Source of the DNA: Muribaculaceae bacterium
Lineage (GTDB): Bacteria > Bacteroidota > Bacteroidia > Bacteroidales > Muribaculaceae
Direction of reading: 5' to 3'
Length of the DNA: 64,000 nt
Assembly: GCA_017405965.1 (NCBI GenBank)
Contig: JAFQZK010000009.1
Coordinates: 1 to 64,000, forward strand
In this document: piece after piece, positions 1 through 8,334 of the stretch
How positions within the stretch are numbered: the first letter of the stretch is position 1
Layout of the letters: every line of letters starts with the position of its first letter
The notes under the pieces: model-generated
What the model was told of the DNA's origin: nothing
The model's database searches: none
The model's input: the letters and a program-made list of their open reading frames with translations, nothing else
Program-made: the position numbers and the translations under genes

Positions 1-290
1 CCAATTAAAAAGAGATTTGTTTAATTTCTTGCGAGCCCAAGCGAGCAATCCCAATACCTTTGCGTCTTTGCGTGGGCCCCGTGCGCGGATGCCAATTAAA
101 AAGAGATTTGTTTAATTTCTTGCGAGCCCAAGCGAGCAATCCCAATTTCTTAGCGCCTTTGCGTCTTTGCGTGGGGCCCCGTGCGCGGATGCCAATTAAA
201 AAGAGATTTGTTTAATTTCTTGCGAGCCCAAGCGAGCAATCCCTATTTCTTAGCGTCTTTGCGCCTTAGCGTGGGGCCAAGTTGTGGCGT
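1..290. repeat. Tandem array of a ~91-100 bp intergenic repeat (left array)
   Basis: Three copies start at 1, 92 and 192. Each opens with ccaattaaaaagagatttg, runs through a segment with gcgagc...gcgagcaatccc, and ends with alternating tagcgtctt/tagcgcctt blocks followed by tggggccccgtgcgcggatg. No reading frame is kept through the array. Related copies lie at 1270-1543 on the other side of the neighbouring lipoprotein gene. The 'ctaaggcgctaaggcg' block also recurs singly near 36970, 38655, 41205 and 59080, so this is a dispersed genomic repeat. Function unknown. Confidence 0.85.
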
Positions 291-314
291 TATGGCGTTG
301 TAGCCTTGTGCCGC

Positions 315-1124
315 TTATTTCAATGATTTTGATCGCGAGAAAGAAAAGTCCTTTTCGCCTTTGACAAGGTAGGCGGTAATCAAGGGTGCACCCTTGTTAG
401 AATCATAGAAGTTGTCATAGTCATAGAAAGTGTGTTCGCCACGATGCGAAACAGTCCAGTTAGGTGCCTTCTCAAGGGCTTGGTAGAACTCCTCGCCTGG
501 CGCAGTGTCAAATTCATAATAAATGTTCTCGTCGACTCGCTTCACCTCGGTCAGCGGCGGGAAATTCACGCCAAGCACTTTAGAGAGCGTATCGCGGTCA
601 ACCACAGCACTGAAGTCTGCACTGTTATTCCTGAACACGATCTCAAATCCCTTCCACGTGTCTTTCTCCCTGCACGGTATCTCAATTTCCACGATGATGT
701 TGTCGCCTAGGATATCGGGCCGCTTTTGACCAGCTGTCAATGTGGTGTCAAGGTTAAAGAAAAGCCTCATGTTGTTTTCCTTGCCCAAGTCGAATGTGTA
801 CCATCTTTCGTTATAACCGCTATCGACCACAGCCACGATTTTCTGGATCTCGGCCGGCGTGACTTCCTTCAGGAACTTGCAGCACACGACAAACTTTTCT
901 ACACCATATATGGCATCCTTTCCAGTATAATACTCATCAATGGTATATTCGGGCAGAACAGGAAGGTCAAGTAACTTGTCGAGTTCGGCCTTGTCCTTGA
1001 AGGGCAACACAATGCTGTCGTCGATTTTGTGCTTTTTGGGACCGCAAGAGGTGGTGAAAACCATTGCGCCGACAATAAGCAACAGGCCCAGAGCCATCAG
1101 AATTCTTTTTTGAGTAGCTTTCAT
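315..1124 (-). CDS. Hypothetical SPII lipoprotein
   Basis: This encodes a protein of 269 residues. The start at 1124 was preferred over the upstream ATG at 1199 because it places a classical signal peptide (MKATQKRILMALGLLL) directly at the N terminus, with a lipobox FTTSC and the lipidated Cys at residue 27. The mature part is polar, with no membrane segment and no family I recognise. It should be anchored in the periplasm or on the cell surface. The gene stands alone, with repeat arrays on both sides and no operon partner within 500 bp. Function unknown. Confidence 0.75.
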   Translation of the reverse strand: MKATQKRILMALGLLLIVGAMVFTTSCGPKKHKIDDSIVLPFKDKAELDKLLDLPVLPEYTIDEYYTGKDAIYGVEKFVVCCKFLKEVTPAEIQKIVAVVDSGYNERWYTFDLGKENNMRLFFNLDTTLTAGQKRPDILGDNIIVEIEIPCREKDTWKGFEIVFRNNSADFSAVVDRDTLSKVLGVNFPPLTEVKRVDENIYYEFDTAPGEEFYQALEKAPNWTVSHRGEHTFYDYDNFYDSNKGAPLITAYLVKGEKDFSFSRSKSLK

Positions 1125-1269
1125 AATGAATGATTTTAAGTTGATGATGTGAGTTATTTTTTTGTAATGATACAGTTGTTGACCCAACCTTTTAACCAAT
1201 TTCGTAATATAATAGTTAAATTCGCATTAGCCCCGCAGGGGCTTAGCCCAACAGCCATCTCATTGCCTA

Positions 1270-1543
1270 TTTTGTTTAATTTCTTGCGAGCCCAAGCGAG
1301 CAATCCCAATTTCTTAGCGTCTTAGCGCCTTAGCGTGGGGCCCCGTGCGCGGATGCCAATTAAAAAGAGATTTGTTTAATCTCTTGCGAGCTCAAGCGAG
1401 CAATCCCAATATCTTAGCGTCTTAGCGCCTTAGCGTGGGGCCCCGTGCGCGGATGCCAATTAAAAAGAGATTTGTTTAATTTCTTGCGAGCCCAAGCGAG
1501 CAATCCCAATTTCTTAGCGTCTTTGCGTCTTTGCGTGGGGCCA
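1270..1543. repeat. Tandem array of the ~100 bp intergenic repeat (right array)
   Basis: One 5'-truncated copy begins near 1270 and two full copies start at 1356 and 1456, with 100-bp spacing. They carry the same blocks as the array at 1-290. Together the arrays bracket the lipoprotein gene in direct orientation. The rest of the 1125-1648 gap holds no convincing gene; near 1580-1625 there is a short inverted repeat (gagccaggactct...gagttcccagctc) that may end the M16 peptidase transcript. Confidence 0.85.
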
Positions 1544-1648
1544 AACGGCCAAATAGTTCCCTTTATGATTCCGTTTTAGCAATAATGAGCCAGGACTCTC
1601 GTCAAGAGTTCCCAGCTCATTATTGTCATATACTATCGGGTTTAACGC

Positions 1649-4465
1649 TTACTGCTCGGGACTCATCACGAGCTCGACCTTGTTACCGGCCTTCATCAGC
1701 TCACGGGCAAAGGCGGCAATCGTCTCGGGCGTCTGGGCCTTTACGATGTCCTCATAACCCGTGTGGAAGTCAAGGCCGCGATCGGCATAGCTGGCAATGA
1801 TGTTATACCAGTAGCTGTTCTCCTTAAGCTGGGTCTCGTGGTTCTTGAGCATGACCGTCTTGAAGTCTTCAAGCTTGACGGGATCGATGCTCTCACAGGC
1901 CTTGATCATCTCCTCGTTAAAGACTTCAACAGCCATATCGGTGAACTCGGGCTTCAGGGGAGCATAGGCGGTGACAACAGTATAAGGACGGTCGCCCTCA
2001 AGCGAGTTGCGGCCATAGCAGCCCACCGAGTAGGCGGCACCTGCATCCTCACGAATCTTGTCATAATAAATCCTGCTCAAGATCCTGCCCAGCAGACTCG
2101 CCTTGATACCGTTCTCCAGCGTGTAGGGAATCTCGGTGCTGTACCAGTTGATGTTGGCAGTGGTCTTGGGGGTCTCCATCTTCTGGGTAAAGTGCTTGAT
2201 GGTCTGGCCCACGGGATGCTCGGCTACGTTGACCCAATTCGACTTCACACCCATCTTGGCGGGCAGCGAGGCAATGTACTGCTCAATGAGCGGACGGATC
2301 ACAGCCTCGTCAAACGAGCCGACGAACAGGAAGGTGTAGTTGGCGGCATTGGCGGTGCGCTCCTTGGCTATCTCCAGGATGCGGTCATAGTTCACCTGCT
2401 TCACGGCATCGGCGGTGAACGGCTTGTTGCGCCAGCTGTAATTGTTCAAGATATAGCTGAGCGAGTCGTTGAACACGTTGTCAGGATCCAGGTCTTTGTT
2501 CTTCAGTACCATGTCCAAGGTGCTGATCAGCTTGTTGTAGTTCTTCTCGTCCTTGGTGATATCGGTGAACTGGAGATAGACCAGCTGGAACAGGGTTTCC
2601 AGATCCTTGACATTGGAATTACCCGTCACGTAGTCATAGTTGGTGTATAAGGTCTGATGCACACTAACATTCTTGCCGGCAAGTGCCTTGGTAAGCTCCA
2701 TGTTGTTGAAGCCGCCCAAACCGCTGCTCTCAACGACATCATCAAACATTTCACAGTTGGCCCAATCCTGCTCTCCGTACAGCGAGCTGCCGCCGCGCTG
2801 ACGAGCCAGCATCAAGATTTCGTCCTGCTTGAAGTCGGTGGGCTTGAGCAGCACGCGAGCGCCATTGCTCAGTTCCAGCTCCTTGTAACCGAGAGTCTCG
2901 TTGTTACGCTCCTTGACGATTTTACCATTCTTGGGCAGTTTCGCAATCAGCGGCTCCTGCTTCACATTGTCAACGTAGGGGGTGATCTCGGCGGTCTCGG
3001 CGGCATTGACGGCGTTCAACATACCTTCCTTGGTAGGATAGACGGCACCGTCTTTCTCCTGATTGAAGTTTACCACCACCATGTTCTTGCCATCCAGACG
3101 AACGAGATTGGTCAGCAGTTGGTTGATGTACTCAACAGGGATTTGGGGAGCTATTGCAGTCATGTACTGGTAATTGTCCTCTACCGACATCAGCGGCTCG
3201 TTGTCCAGGAAGTGGCGGTAGCACTGCGTGGTATAGGAACTGTTGTGAACCTTGTCGCGCTCGTTGTATTGACGTTCAAGTGAACTCTGATAGTTCTCTT
3301 GGGCGCGGGCATACTCGGTGGCGGTAAAGCCATACTTGGCGGCTCGCAGCACCTCGGTCAAGCCCACCTGAGTGGCGGCCTCGGTCATGCCTTCCTTGGG
3401 AACGACAATCAGGGTGAATGCATCCTTGGTGTTGGCACCCATATACTTGCCATCAAAAGCATAGGCCTGCAGGAAGGGGCAGTTGGGGTCCTGAGCGAGC
3501 TCTTGGAGACGCTGATTCAGCATCATGCCCATCATGCTCTTCATATAGCCTGCAGCAAGGTAATCGACGCTGTTCTTGGCTTCCTTCTCTACGATGTCAT
3601 GCTTGAAGAACAGTTGAACAACGCTGAACTGCTGTTCCACATCCTTGTCGATGGCCACGATGGGCTCGTCGTTGTCGGGAATGGGGAATGGCACCACCTG
3701 AGCTGCATCGGCAGCGGGAGGGGGAACGTTCTTGAACAGGTCCTTGATTTTGGCCTCGATATAGTCCACGTCGATGTCACCCACAATGACCAGAGCCTGG
3801 TTGTCGGGGCGGTACCACTTGTCGTAGTAGTCGCGAAGCACCTTATAGGGGAAATTATCCACTACGTCCATCGAACCGATGACGTCACGCTTGGCATACT
3901 TCGAGCCGGGGAACAGGGTCTCCATCTGGCGGCTGCGCATGCGGTCGTTGGCATCGCGACCCAGGCGCCACTCCTCGTGGATCACTCCGCGCTCCTTGTC
4001 AATCTCCTCATCGGTGAGAAGCAGACCGTGGCTCCAGTCCTTGAGGATGAGCATACACGAGTCCACTACACCCTGGTCGGTGGTCGGCACATCGCTGATG
4101 ATGTAAACGGTCTCGGTGTAATTGGTGTAGGCGTTGTTGTAGCCCTTGGACTGGAGGTAGTCATCGATGCGATGACCCTCGCCGTTGAAGTGTTCACTGC
4201 CGTTAAAGGCCATGTGCTCCAGGAAGTGTGCCAGACCGTTCTGGTCATCCTCTTCCTGCATGGCACCCACGCGCTGGGCGATGTAGAAGTTGGCACGCTT
4301 TTCCGGGTAATTGTTGTGACGGATGTAGTAGGTCAAGCCGTTGTTCAGCTTGCCGATGCGCACGGCCGGGTCGATGGGTAGAGTCATCTCCTGGGCCGTC
4401 ATCATGTTGGTGCTGAATGCCACCAGCATCAGCAGCAATACAGCAAAGAGTTTGTTCACTTTCAT
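1649..4465 (-). CDS. M16 family zinc metallopeptidase
   Basis: This is a 938-residue exported peptidase of the pitrilysin/insulinase family. A Sec signal peptide covers about residues 1-24 (MKVNKLFAVLLLMLVAFSTN). The inverted zinc motif HxxEH is seen as HFLEHMAFNGS at about residues 79-83, with the distal zinc-ligand glutamate expected in RGVIHEEWRLGRD. Two M16 domain pairs fill the rest, the usual length for single-chain periplasmic M16 enzymes of Bacteroidales. By family it degrades peptides in the periplasm. It stands alone; a gap of about 175 bp separates it from the upstream gene. No substrate can be assigned from sequence. Confidence 0.93.
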   Translation of the reverse strand: MKVNKLFAVLLLMLVAFSTNMMTAQEMTLPIDPAVRIGKLNNGLTYYIRHNNYPEKRANFYIAQRVGAMQEEDDQNGLAHFLEHMAFNGSEHFNGEGHRIDDYLQSKGYNNAYTNYTETVYIISDVPTTDQGVVDSCMLILKDWSHGLLLTDEEIDKERGVIHEEWRLGRDANDRMRSRQMETLFPGSKYAKRDVIGSMDVVDNFPYKVLRDYYDKWYRPDNQALVIVGDIDVDYIEAKIKDLFKNVPPPAADAAQVVPFPIPDNDEPIVAIDKDVEQQFSVVQLFFKHDIVEKEAKNSVDYLAAGYMKSMMGMMLNQRLQELAQDPNCPFLQAYAFDGKYMGANTKDAFTLIVVPKEGMTEAATQVGLTEVLRAAKYGFTATEYARAQENYQSSLERQYNERDKVHNSSYTTQCYRHFLDNEPLMSVEDNYQYMTAIAPQIPVEYINQLLTNLVRLDGKNMVVVNFNQEKDGAVYPTKEGMLNAVNAAETAEITPYVDNVKQEPLIAKLPKNGKIVKERNNETLGYKELELSNGARVLLKPTDFKQDEILMLARQRGGSSLYGEQDWANCEMFDDVVESSGLGGFNNMELTKALAGKNVSVHQTLYTNYDYVTGNSNVKDLETLFQLVYLQFTDITKDEKNYNKLISTLDMVLKNKDLDPDNVFNDSLSYILNNYSWRNKPFTADAVKQVNYDRILEIAKERTANAANYTFLFVGSFDEAVIRPLIEQYIASLPAKMGVKSNWVNVAEHPVGQTIKHFTQKMETPKTTANINWYSTEIPYTLENGIKASLLGRILSRIYYDKIREDAGAAYSVGCYGRNSLEGDRPYTVVTAYAPLKPEFTDMAVEVFNEEMIKACESIDPVKLEDFKTVMLKNHETQLKENSYWYNIIASYADRGLDFHTGYEDIVKAQTPETIAAFARELMKAGNKVELVMSPEQ

Positions 4466-4640
4466 CTTACTAGTATTTTAAAAAATTGATGTTAAGATTT
4501 CTTCTTTGTACTCCTTAGACGAGTCTTCCCTTCTAAAAACTACACAAAAATACAACTATTACACCTTCGGACCACATTTTTACCTGAAAAACGGCATTTC
4601 TCGTCATAACATTGGTCACAAATGGTGAACTGCTTCCTGA

Positions 4641-5072
4641 TCAGTCGGCCGACTGTTCCTTTCGAGCCCGCGTCTTGAGCAGGTAAACGATGCCCAGACC
4701 CAGGCAACCGCTCAGAAAGTAGATGAACAGTCGATTCAAACTCCCGCTTGGGTCTTTCATCTGCAAGGCATCGTTGCCGAATGAAGTTGTCAAGTGGCCT
4801 ATGAGTCCCACGGCAACAAGGATTTTGTAAGAGAAAACGTTTTTGACCATTTTCGGGCTCATGCGGTGCTTGCGACCGATGAGCACACCGAGAATCCAAA
4901 TGTCAAAACCGCCCACCGTGACTCCGAAAAGCCATCGTCTGACATCCGGATCCGTGAGGTTCCACAGGCCGGCAATGTCAGCAATCATGGCGATGAGGCC
5001 CCCGATCGACAAAATGATGCCTGCAACAATCAGCACTTTGCTCAATACTTTATTTCTTTTCTCGTTTTCCAT
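4641..5072 (-). CDS. Small multi-pass membrane protein, unknown function
   Basis: The product has 143 residues with four likely membrane segments (about residues 12-32, 46-65, 80-98 and 112-130). The tail is basic and charged (KTRARKEQ). I recognise no catalytic motif or named family. The start at 5072 is the only ATG that keeps the first hydrophobic segment with a short charged head (MENEKRNK). It lies upstream of the M16 peptidase on the same strand, but the 175-bp gap makes an operon uncertain. Confidence 0.6.
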   Translation of the reverse strand: MENEKRNKVLSKVLIVAGIILSIGGLIAMIADIAGLWNLTDPDVRRWLFGVTVGGFDIWILGVLIGRKHRMSPKMVKNVFSYKILVAVGLIGHLTTSFGNDALQMKDPSGSLNRLFIYFLSGCLGLGIVYLLKTRARKEQSAD

Positions 5073-5130
5073 AACTCTTAGTTTTTAGGAACGATATAAA
5101 AAGTTGACCTTGAAAATTCTCTTAATACTC

Positions 5131-5346
5131 TAATTAACGTAAGTTCGACGAAATTGTTTTCCGCGAATCAATGCGTTAGCCACTCCCCCTCTTAGCCAAG
5201 AGGGGGTGCCCGTCAGGGCGGGGGCGTTGATGCCCAGGAGGATATGTTTTTGAAGACATATCATACTCCGCCCTGACGTGCACCTTCCATATCCTAGGGG
5301 ATAAGTTGATAATCAGCATCTTTTCTCTTCGAACTTACGTTAATTA
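5131..5346. repeat. 216-bp inverted-repeat element with 18-bp perfect arms
   Basis: The left arm taattaacgtaagttcga (5131-5148) is the exact reverse complement of 5329-5346. Inside lie further nested palindromes: cccctct...agagggg (about 5185-5206), cgtcagggcgg/ccgccctgacg (5211-5221 and 5268-5278) and gatatgt/acatatc (5241-5247 and 5256-5262). No ORF of note is inside. It looks like a MITE or a long structured intergenic repeat. It accounts for most of the gene-free stretch 5073-5471. Confidence 0.6.
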
Positions 5347-5471
5347 AGCTAATTCGACTAATTTCACGAAAGAATCAGATCTATTCTATATCTTAGCGAC
5401 AATGAGTTGAATTCGCGTAATTCGCATTAGCCCCGCAGGGCTTGGACCGACAATCATGTCATTGCCTGTTT

Positions 5472-6161
5472 CTAGTCCTCGTTCCAGCGGGCTTTCTCCA
5501 CCATCAAACTATTGCTGACGTAAGGATTCGACTTGACGATAAAGCAAGTGTGGCTGTTGTTGCTATCATACTTGTAAGCCTTACGTTCGTTACGGTTTGC
5601 AGTGATGGGAGCCCCACGCTTGTAAGCCTGTCGGTCGTTATAGATGTCGATGATGGTGGCCAGGTCATGGCGGTTGTTGACGACATCTTCTGTCATGATG
5701 AAGCAATCCACATAGAAGTTTGTTTTGCTGTTGATGACTTTTTCACTCAAATGGGCAATTCCTTTCCTGATGCCGATTTTCTCGGCTATGATTGAACCCT
5801 TGGCGACAAGTGAGATCCACTCACTTTCAGTGACCAGCGTGTCGGTTTTCTGCACTAAGGTGTAATCGAAGCCGATTTTTACAGGAACCTTGTGAGTCCC
5901 AATCGTCTTGGACCACGTCTGCATCCATGATGAGTCGGCGGGATTACTTGTGATGGTGTCGATGACGTCAACCCCGTCATCACCTTTATAGGTCACGACC
6001 ACATCACACAAGTCCAACAAGTCCCTTGAGCAGTCAATACTGTAGGTGACCTTCAACGGCACCTCTTTTTCGGTCTCGGCTTGCTGCTGTTGGCCACAAG
6101 AGGTCAACATTATAGTGGCAGCAAGCATTATGATAGAGAAATATGATAATAGCTTTTTCAT
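5472..6161 (-). CDS. Hypothetical lipoprotein, paralogue of the upstream gene
   Basis: The product has 229 residues with signal peptide MKKLLSYFSIIMLAATIMLT and a lipobox LTSC with Cys22. The mature part is hydrophilic. Its first ~45 residues after the signal match the neighbouring lipoprotein at 6170-6721: both carry 'D-S-x-DLL-x-CD-(V/I)-x-(V/I)-TY' followed by a Gly-Val-Asp/Glu-Val-x-DTIT stretch. The two genes are 8 bp apart on one strand, so they are cotranscribed and probably arose by duplication. I know no family for them; a secreted or surface role is inferred only from lipidation. Confidence 0.7.
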   Translation of the reverse strand: MKKLLSYFSIIMLAATIMLTSCGQQQQAETEKEVPLKVTYSIDCSRDLLDLCDVVVTYKGDDGVDVIDTITSNPADSSWMQTWSKTIGTHKVPVKIGFDYTLVQKTDTLVTESEWISLVAKGSIIAEKIGIRKGIAHLSEKVINSKTNFYVDCFIMTEDVVNNRHDLATIIDIYNDRQAYKRGAPITANRNERKAYKYDSNNSHTCFIVKSNPYVSNSLMVEKARWNED

Positions 6162-6169
6162 CGTTCTGT

Positions 6170-6721
6170 TTATTTAGAGGATTCTTGTGATTGTTCAGGG
6201 TCTAAGACTTTATCGTACTCCAATTCGCCATCTTTATTAACAAAGACCTTAAGGACATCCTTATCCTCGTTGTACTTGCGACTTACGTCTTCGTGTATTT
6301 TCAGATAGGATGCGATCTTACTGCTCGCGATGTCATCAGCGCTTATTGGCTCTTGACTCCATTGCAGAATCTTGTCCATGTAGCTGATTGATAATTTCAG
6401 ATCGCAGCGGTCCTTGTCAAACTTGGCGTCTGGCTTCACAAGCAGGCGATATTCGGGCAGGGCTACAATAGTCGGGAATGAGTCGTTGAAGATCCTTTTT
6501 TTCCAGTTGGTCTCGGTAATCGTGTCGGTCACCTCGACGCCGCCTTTGTCCCTGTAGGTGATTTCAATGTCGCAGGCGGCAAGCAGGTCCTCCGATGCAT
6601 CCACCTGAATGGTTGTCTTCAATGTTTTCTGGCCAGGACGGTTCTCGCCCGACTTTGGAATGCAGGAGACAATGGCCACTGTTGCCAGCATCAGCACTGC
6701 CATGATAGATATTCTTTTCAT
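6170..6721 (-). CDS. Hypothetical lipoprotein, first gene of a paralogous pair
   Basis: The product has 183 residues. The signal peptide MKRISIMAVLMLATVAIVS ends at a lipobox with Cys20. The mature N-terminal domain has a beta-rich pattern (KTTIQVDASEDLLAACDIEI then DKGGVEVTDTIT) shared with the following lipoprotein. It is the leading gene of a two-gene unit with an 8-bp gap. No enzymatic motif is visible. Confidence 0.7.
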   Translation of the reverse strand: MKRISIMAVLMLATVAIVSCIPKSGENRPGQKTLKTTIQVDASEDLLAACDIEITYRDKGGVEVTDTITETNWKKRIFNDSFPTIVALPEYRLLVKPDAKFDKDRCDLKLSISYMDKILQWSQEPISADDIASSKIASYLKIHEDVSRKYNEDKDVLKVFVNKDGELEYDKVLDPEQSQESSK

Positions 6722-6858
6722 AGTTCAAGAGGGTTAAGATTGGATAATAGCTTTTAATGATACATCAGTTACCGTGCAGGTCGCCCAGGCGATTGATTCC
6801 ATGAGCGGTAATTCTGGAGGCATGTTACTCTTGACGGTTCTCACCCGTTACCAATCAC

Positions 6859-6945
6859 TCAATGTGACAGGATTATGCTGGTGATGAACGATACGATGGC
6901 GATAGCCACTGCGGTTGCGGTTGCAACAAATGCTTGCTTTTCCAT
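6859..6945 (-). CDS. Possible 28-residue membrane peptide
   Basis: This short frame starts with ATG at 6945 and encodes MEKQAFVATATAVAIAIVSF followed by ITSIILSH and a TGA stop. A charged head of three residues is followed by one uninterrupted hydrophobic segment, as in known small membrane proteins. It lies about 110 bp downstream of the GntR gene on the same strand and upstream of the lipoprotein pair. The gap 6722-7055 holds nothing else I can identify. Small size and lack of a ribosome site keep confidence low. Confidence 0.35.
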   Translation of the reverse strand: MEKQAFVATATAVAIAIVSFITSIILSH

Positions 6946-7055
6946 AATTGTTCTATTTTTAAGAAACTACGAATTACACGAATTGTACTGATTCGATTAT
7001 GTGTTGATGATGAATTGGTTGAATTCGCGTAATTCGTAGTTAAGTTAGTTGATTG

Positions 7056-7418
7056 TTACTTATTGAGATAGTCTTGATAGAGTCCCTGGAGCTCAACAGG
7101 GGTGATGCCCACAGCCTTGAGCTGGCCCAGGAAATAGTCCATTTCACCTTTCATGAGTTGATCACGACGCAGACTCACGATCACTTCCTTGGCATCGGGA
7201 CTCACGAAGTAGCCCAGGCCGCGCTTGGTGAAGATGATGCCGCTCTGCTGCAGGTGGTCGTAGGTGCGAGCCACAGTATTGGCATTGACCTCAATCTCGG
7301 CGGCAAGCTCACGAACGCTCGGAACTTTGCCTTCAGGGGATAATGACCCTGAGAGAATCTGGTCGCCGATGCGGTCGGCAATCTGCAGATAGATCGCTTT
7401 ATTATCCTTGAAATTCAT
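7056..7418 (-). CDS. GntR family transcriptional regulator, YtrA subfamily
   Basis: The product has 120 residues: an N-terminal winged helix (about residues 7-75, with the family pattern PSVRELAAEIEVNANTVART) and a short helical C-terminal tail of about 45 residues, the mark of the YtrA subfamily, which lacks a ligand-binding domain. YtrA regulators repress ABC transporter genes beside them. Here the gene is downstream of the ATPase and permease on the same strand, with a 55-bp gap after the permease, so it would be the last gene of its own regulon. A palindrome at 9212-9235 is its likely operator. Confidence 0.92.
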   Translation of the reverse strand: MNFKDNKAIYLQIADRIGDQILSGSLSPEGKVPSVRELAAEIEVNANTVARTYDHLQQSGIIFTKRGLGYFVSPDAKEVIVSLRRDQLMKGEMDYFLGQLKAVGITPVELQGLYQDYLNK

Positions 7419-7442
7419 AATATAATGTCGATTAATAGAAAT

Positions 7443-7469
7443 CTCACTAATTTCACTAATCTCTAATCA
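7443..7469. repeat. Short 9-bp repeat between permease and GntR genes
   Basis: The units ctcactaat and ttcactaat are followed by ctctaatca. On the coding (minus) strand this reads as attag/attagag runs with stop codons. It resembles the other intercistronic arrays in this window at 24079, 45721, 49861, 54418 and 58202. Confidence 0.4.
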
Positions 7470-7473
7470 AATA

Positions 7474-8334
7474 TCATTTCCACCACTTGAGTGAAATGAC
7501 GTCTTTACGCTTAAACAGGTACCAGGCCAAGCCGAAATACAGCACAATTTGAACAACCAGAAAGATGAGCATCGAGATACTCATGTTACCACTGGTCATG
7601 AAGTCAAAAACCCACTGCATAAAAGCTTCCATATCGCCAAAGATGGCAAAGAACGGCAGGGCGATGATAAACAAGCAGAATTCTACGGCATAGATAGCAG
7701 CAAATGTCTTGAGCAGCGACAGGCGGGGCCAGATGATACTGCCCAACAGGTAGCAACCTGCATTTGCAACCAAGCTCAGGATCATGAGCCAACCCATGTG
7801 CTGAAGGCCCATTTCAGGAATAGCGTAACGGCTAGCAGCATCAGAGACGCATGTCAAGAAACTGATGGGACCGGGAACAAAGAAATTCTCACCCCTGAAG
7901 AGCCACAGTGCGGCGATGCGGGTAAGGTCGGCAACCTGGGCGCAAGCCAAATAGGCCACAACAACTCCCACCACATAGATGAGGATATTGAGCAGGAACT
8001 TCTCGAGCGTCGACGACGGCGAGGTCATCATGGCTGTGCGACCGGACTTGGTGCCCAGGTTCTTGAATGCCATCGAGGCCGAAACGCAAATTACGAGCCC
8101 GAACATGGAGCCAATGAAGCGTTGAGGCGTTTTGTCACTTAGCGCTTCAGTTATCGAATCAATGCTCATGCCAGTCACCAAGTTACCCAGAATCATGACC
8201 ATGGTGAGCACGCCATAGATGCAGATGACGGTGAACAACAAAGCGCGCCTGTTCTCTACAATTTCTTTACGCAGCGCGGCCGTAAAACGACCCCAATCGA
8301 ATGTTTGATTGACGGTATTCATAGTGGTGTTCAT
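7474..8334 (-). CDS. ABC transporter permease
   Basis: The product has 286 residues and about six membrane segments (for example LLFTVICIYGVLTMVMILGN near residues 32-51 and SMLIFLVVQIVLYFGLAWYL near the C terminus). Its ATG overlaps the stop codon of the ATPase gene by ATGA (8331-8334), so translation is coupled. Together they form one exporter of the ABC-2 type found in YtrA/GntR-controlled operons. Such systems often respond to cell-wall-active compounds, but the substrate here is not visible. An in-frame ATG four codons further in (8322) is an alternative start. Confidence 0.85.
   Translation of the reverse strand: MNTTMNTVNQTFDWGRFTAALRKEIVENRRALLFTVICIYGVLTMVMILGNLVTGMSIDSITEALSDKTPQRFIGSMFGLVICVSASMAFKNLGTKSGRTAMMTSPSSTLEKFLLNILIYVVGVVVAYLACAQVADLTRIAALWLFRGENFFVPGPISFLTCVSDAASRYAIPEMGLQHMGWLMILSLVANAGCYLLGSIIWPRLSLLKTFAAIYAVEFCLFIIALPFFAIFGDMEAFMQWVFDFMTSGNMSISMLIFLVVQIVLYFGLAWYLFKRKDVISLKWWK

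Noticed and set aside
1-290. CRISPR array
   Set aside because: The period is 91-100 bp, nearly the whole unit is repeated, and there are no unique spacers or cas genes.
4540-4899. Minus-strand frame of 119 codons overlapping the 143-residue membrane protein
   Set aside because: Overlaps in a different frame; its product is Arg/Cys-rich and has no membrane or domain pattern, unlike the 143-residue frame.
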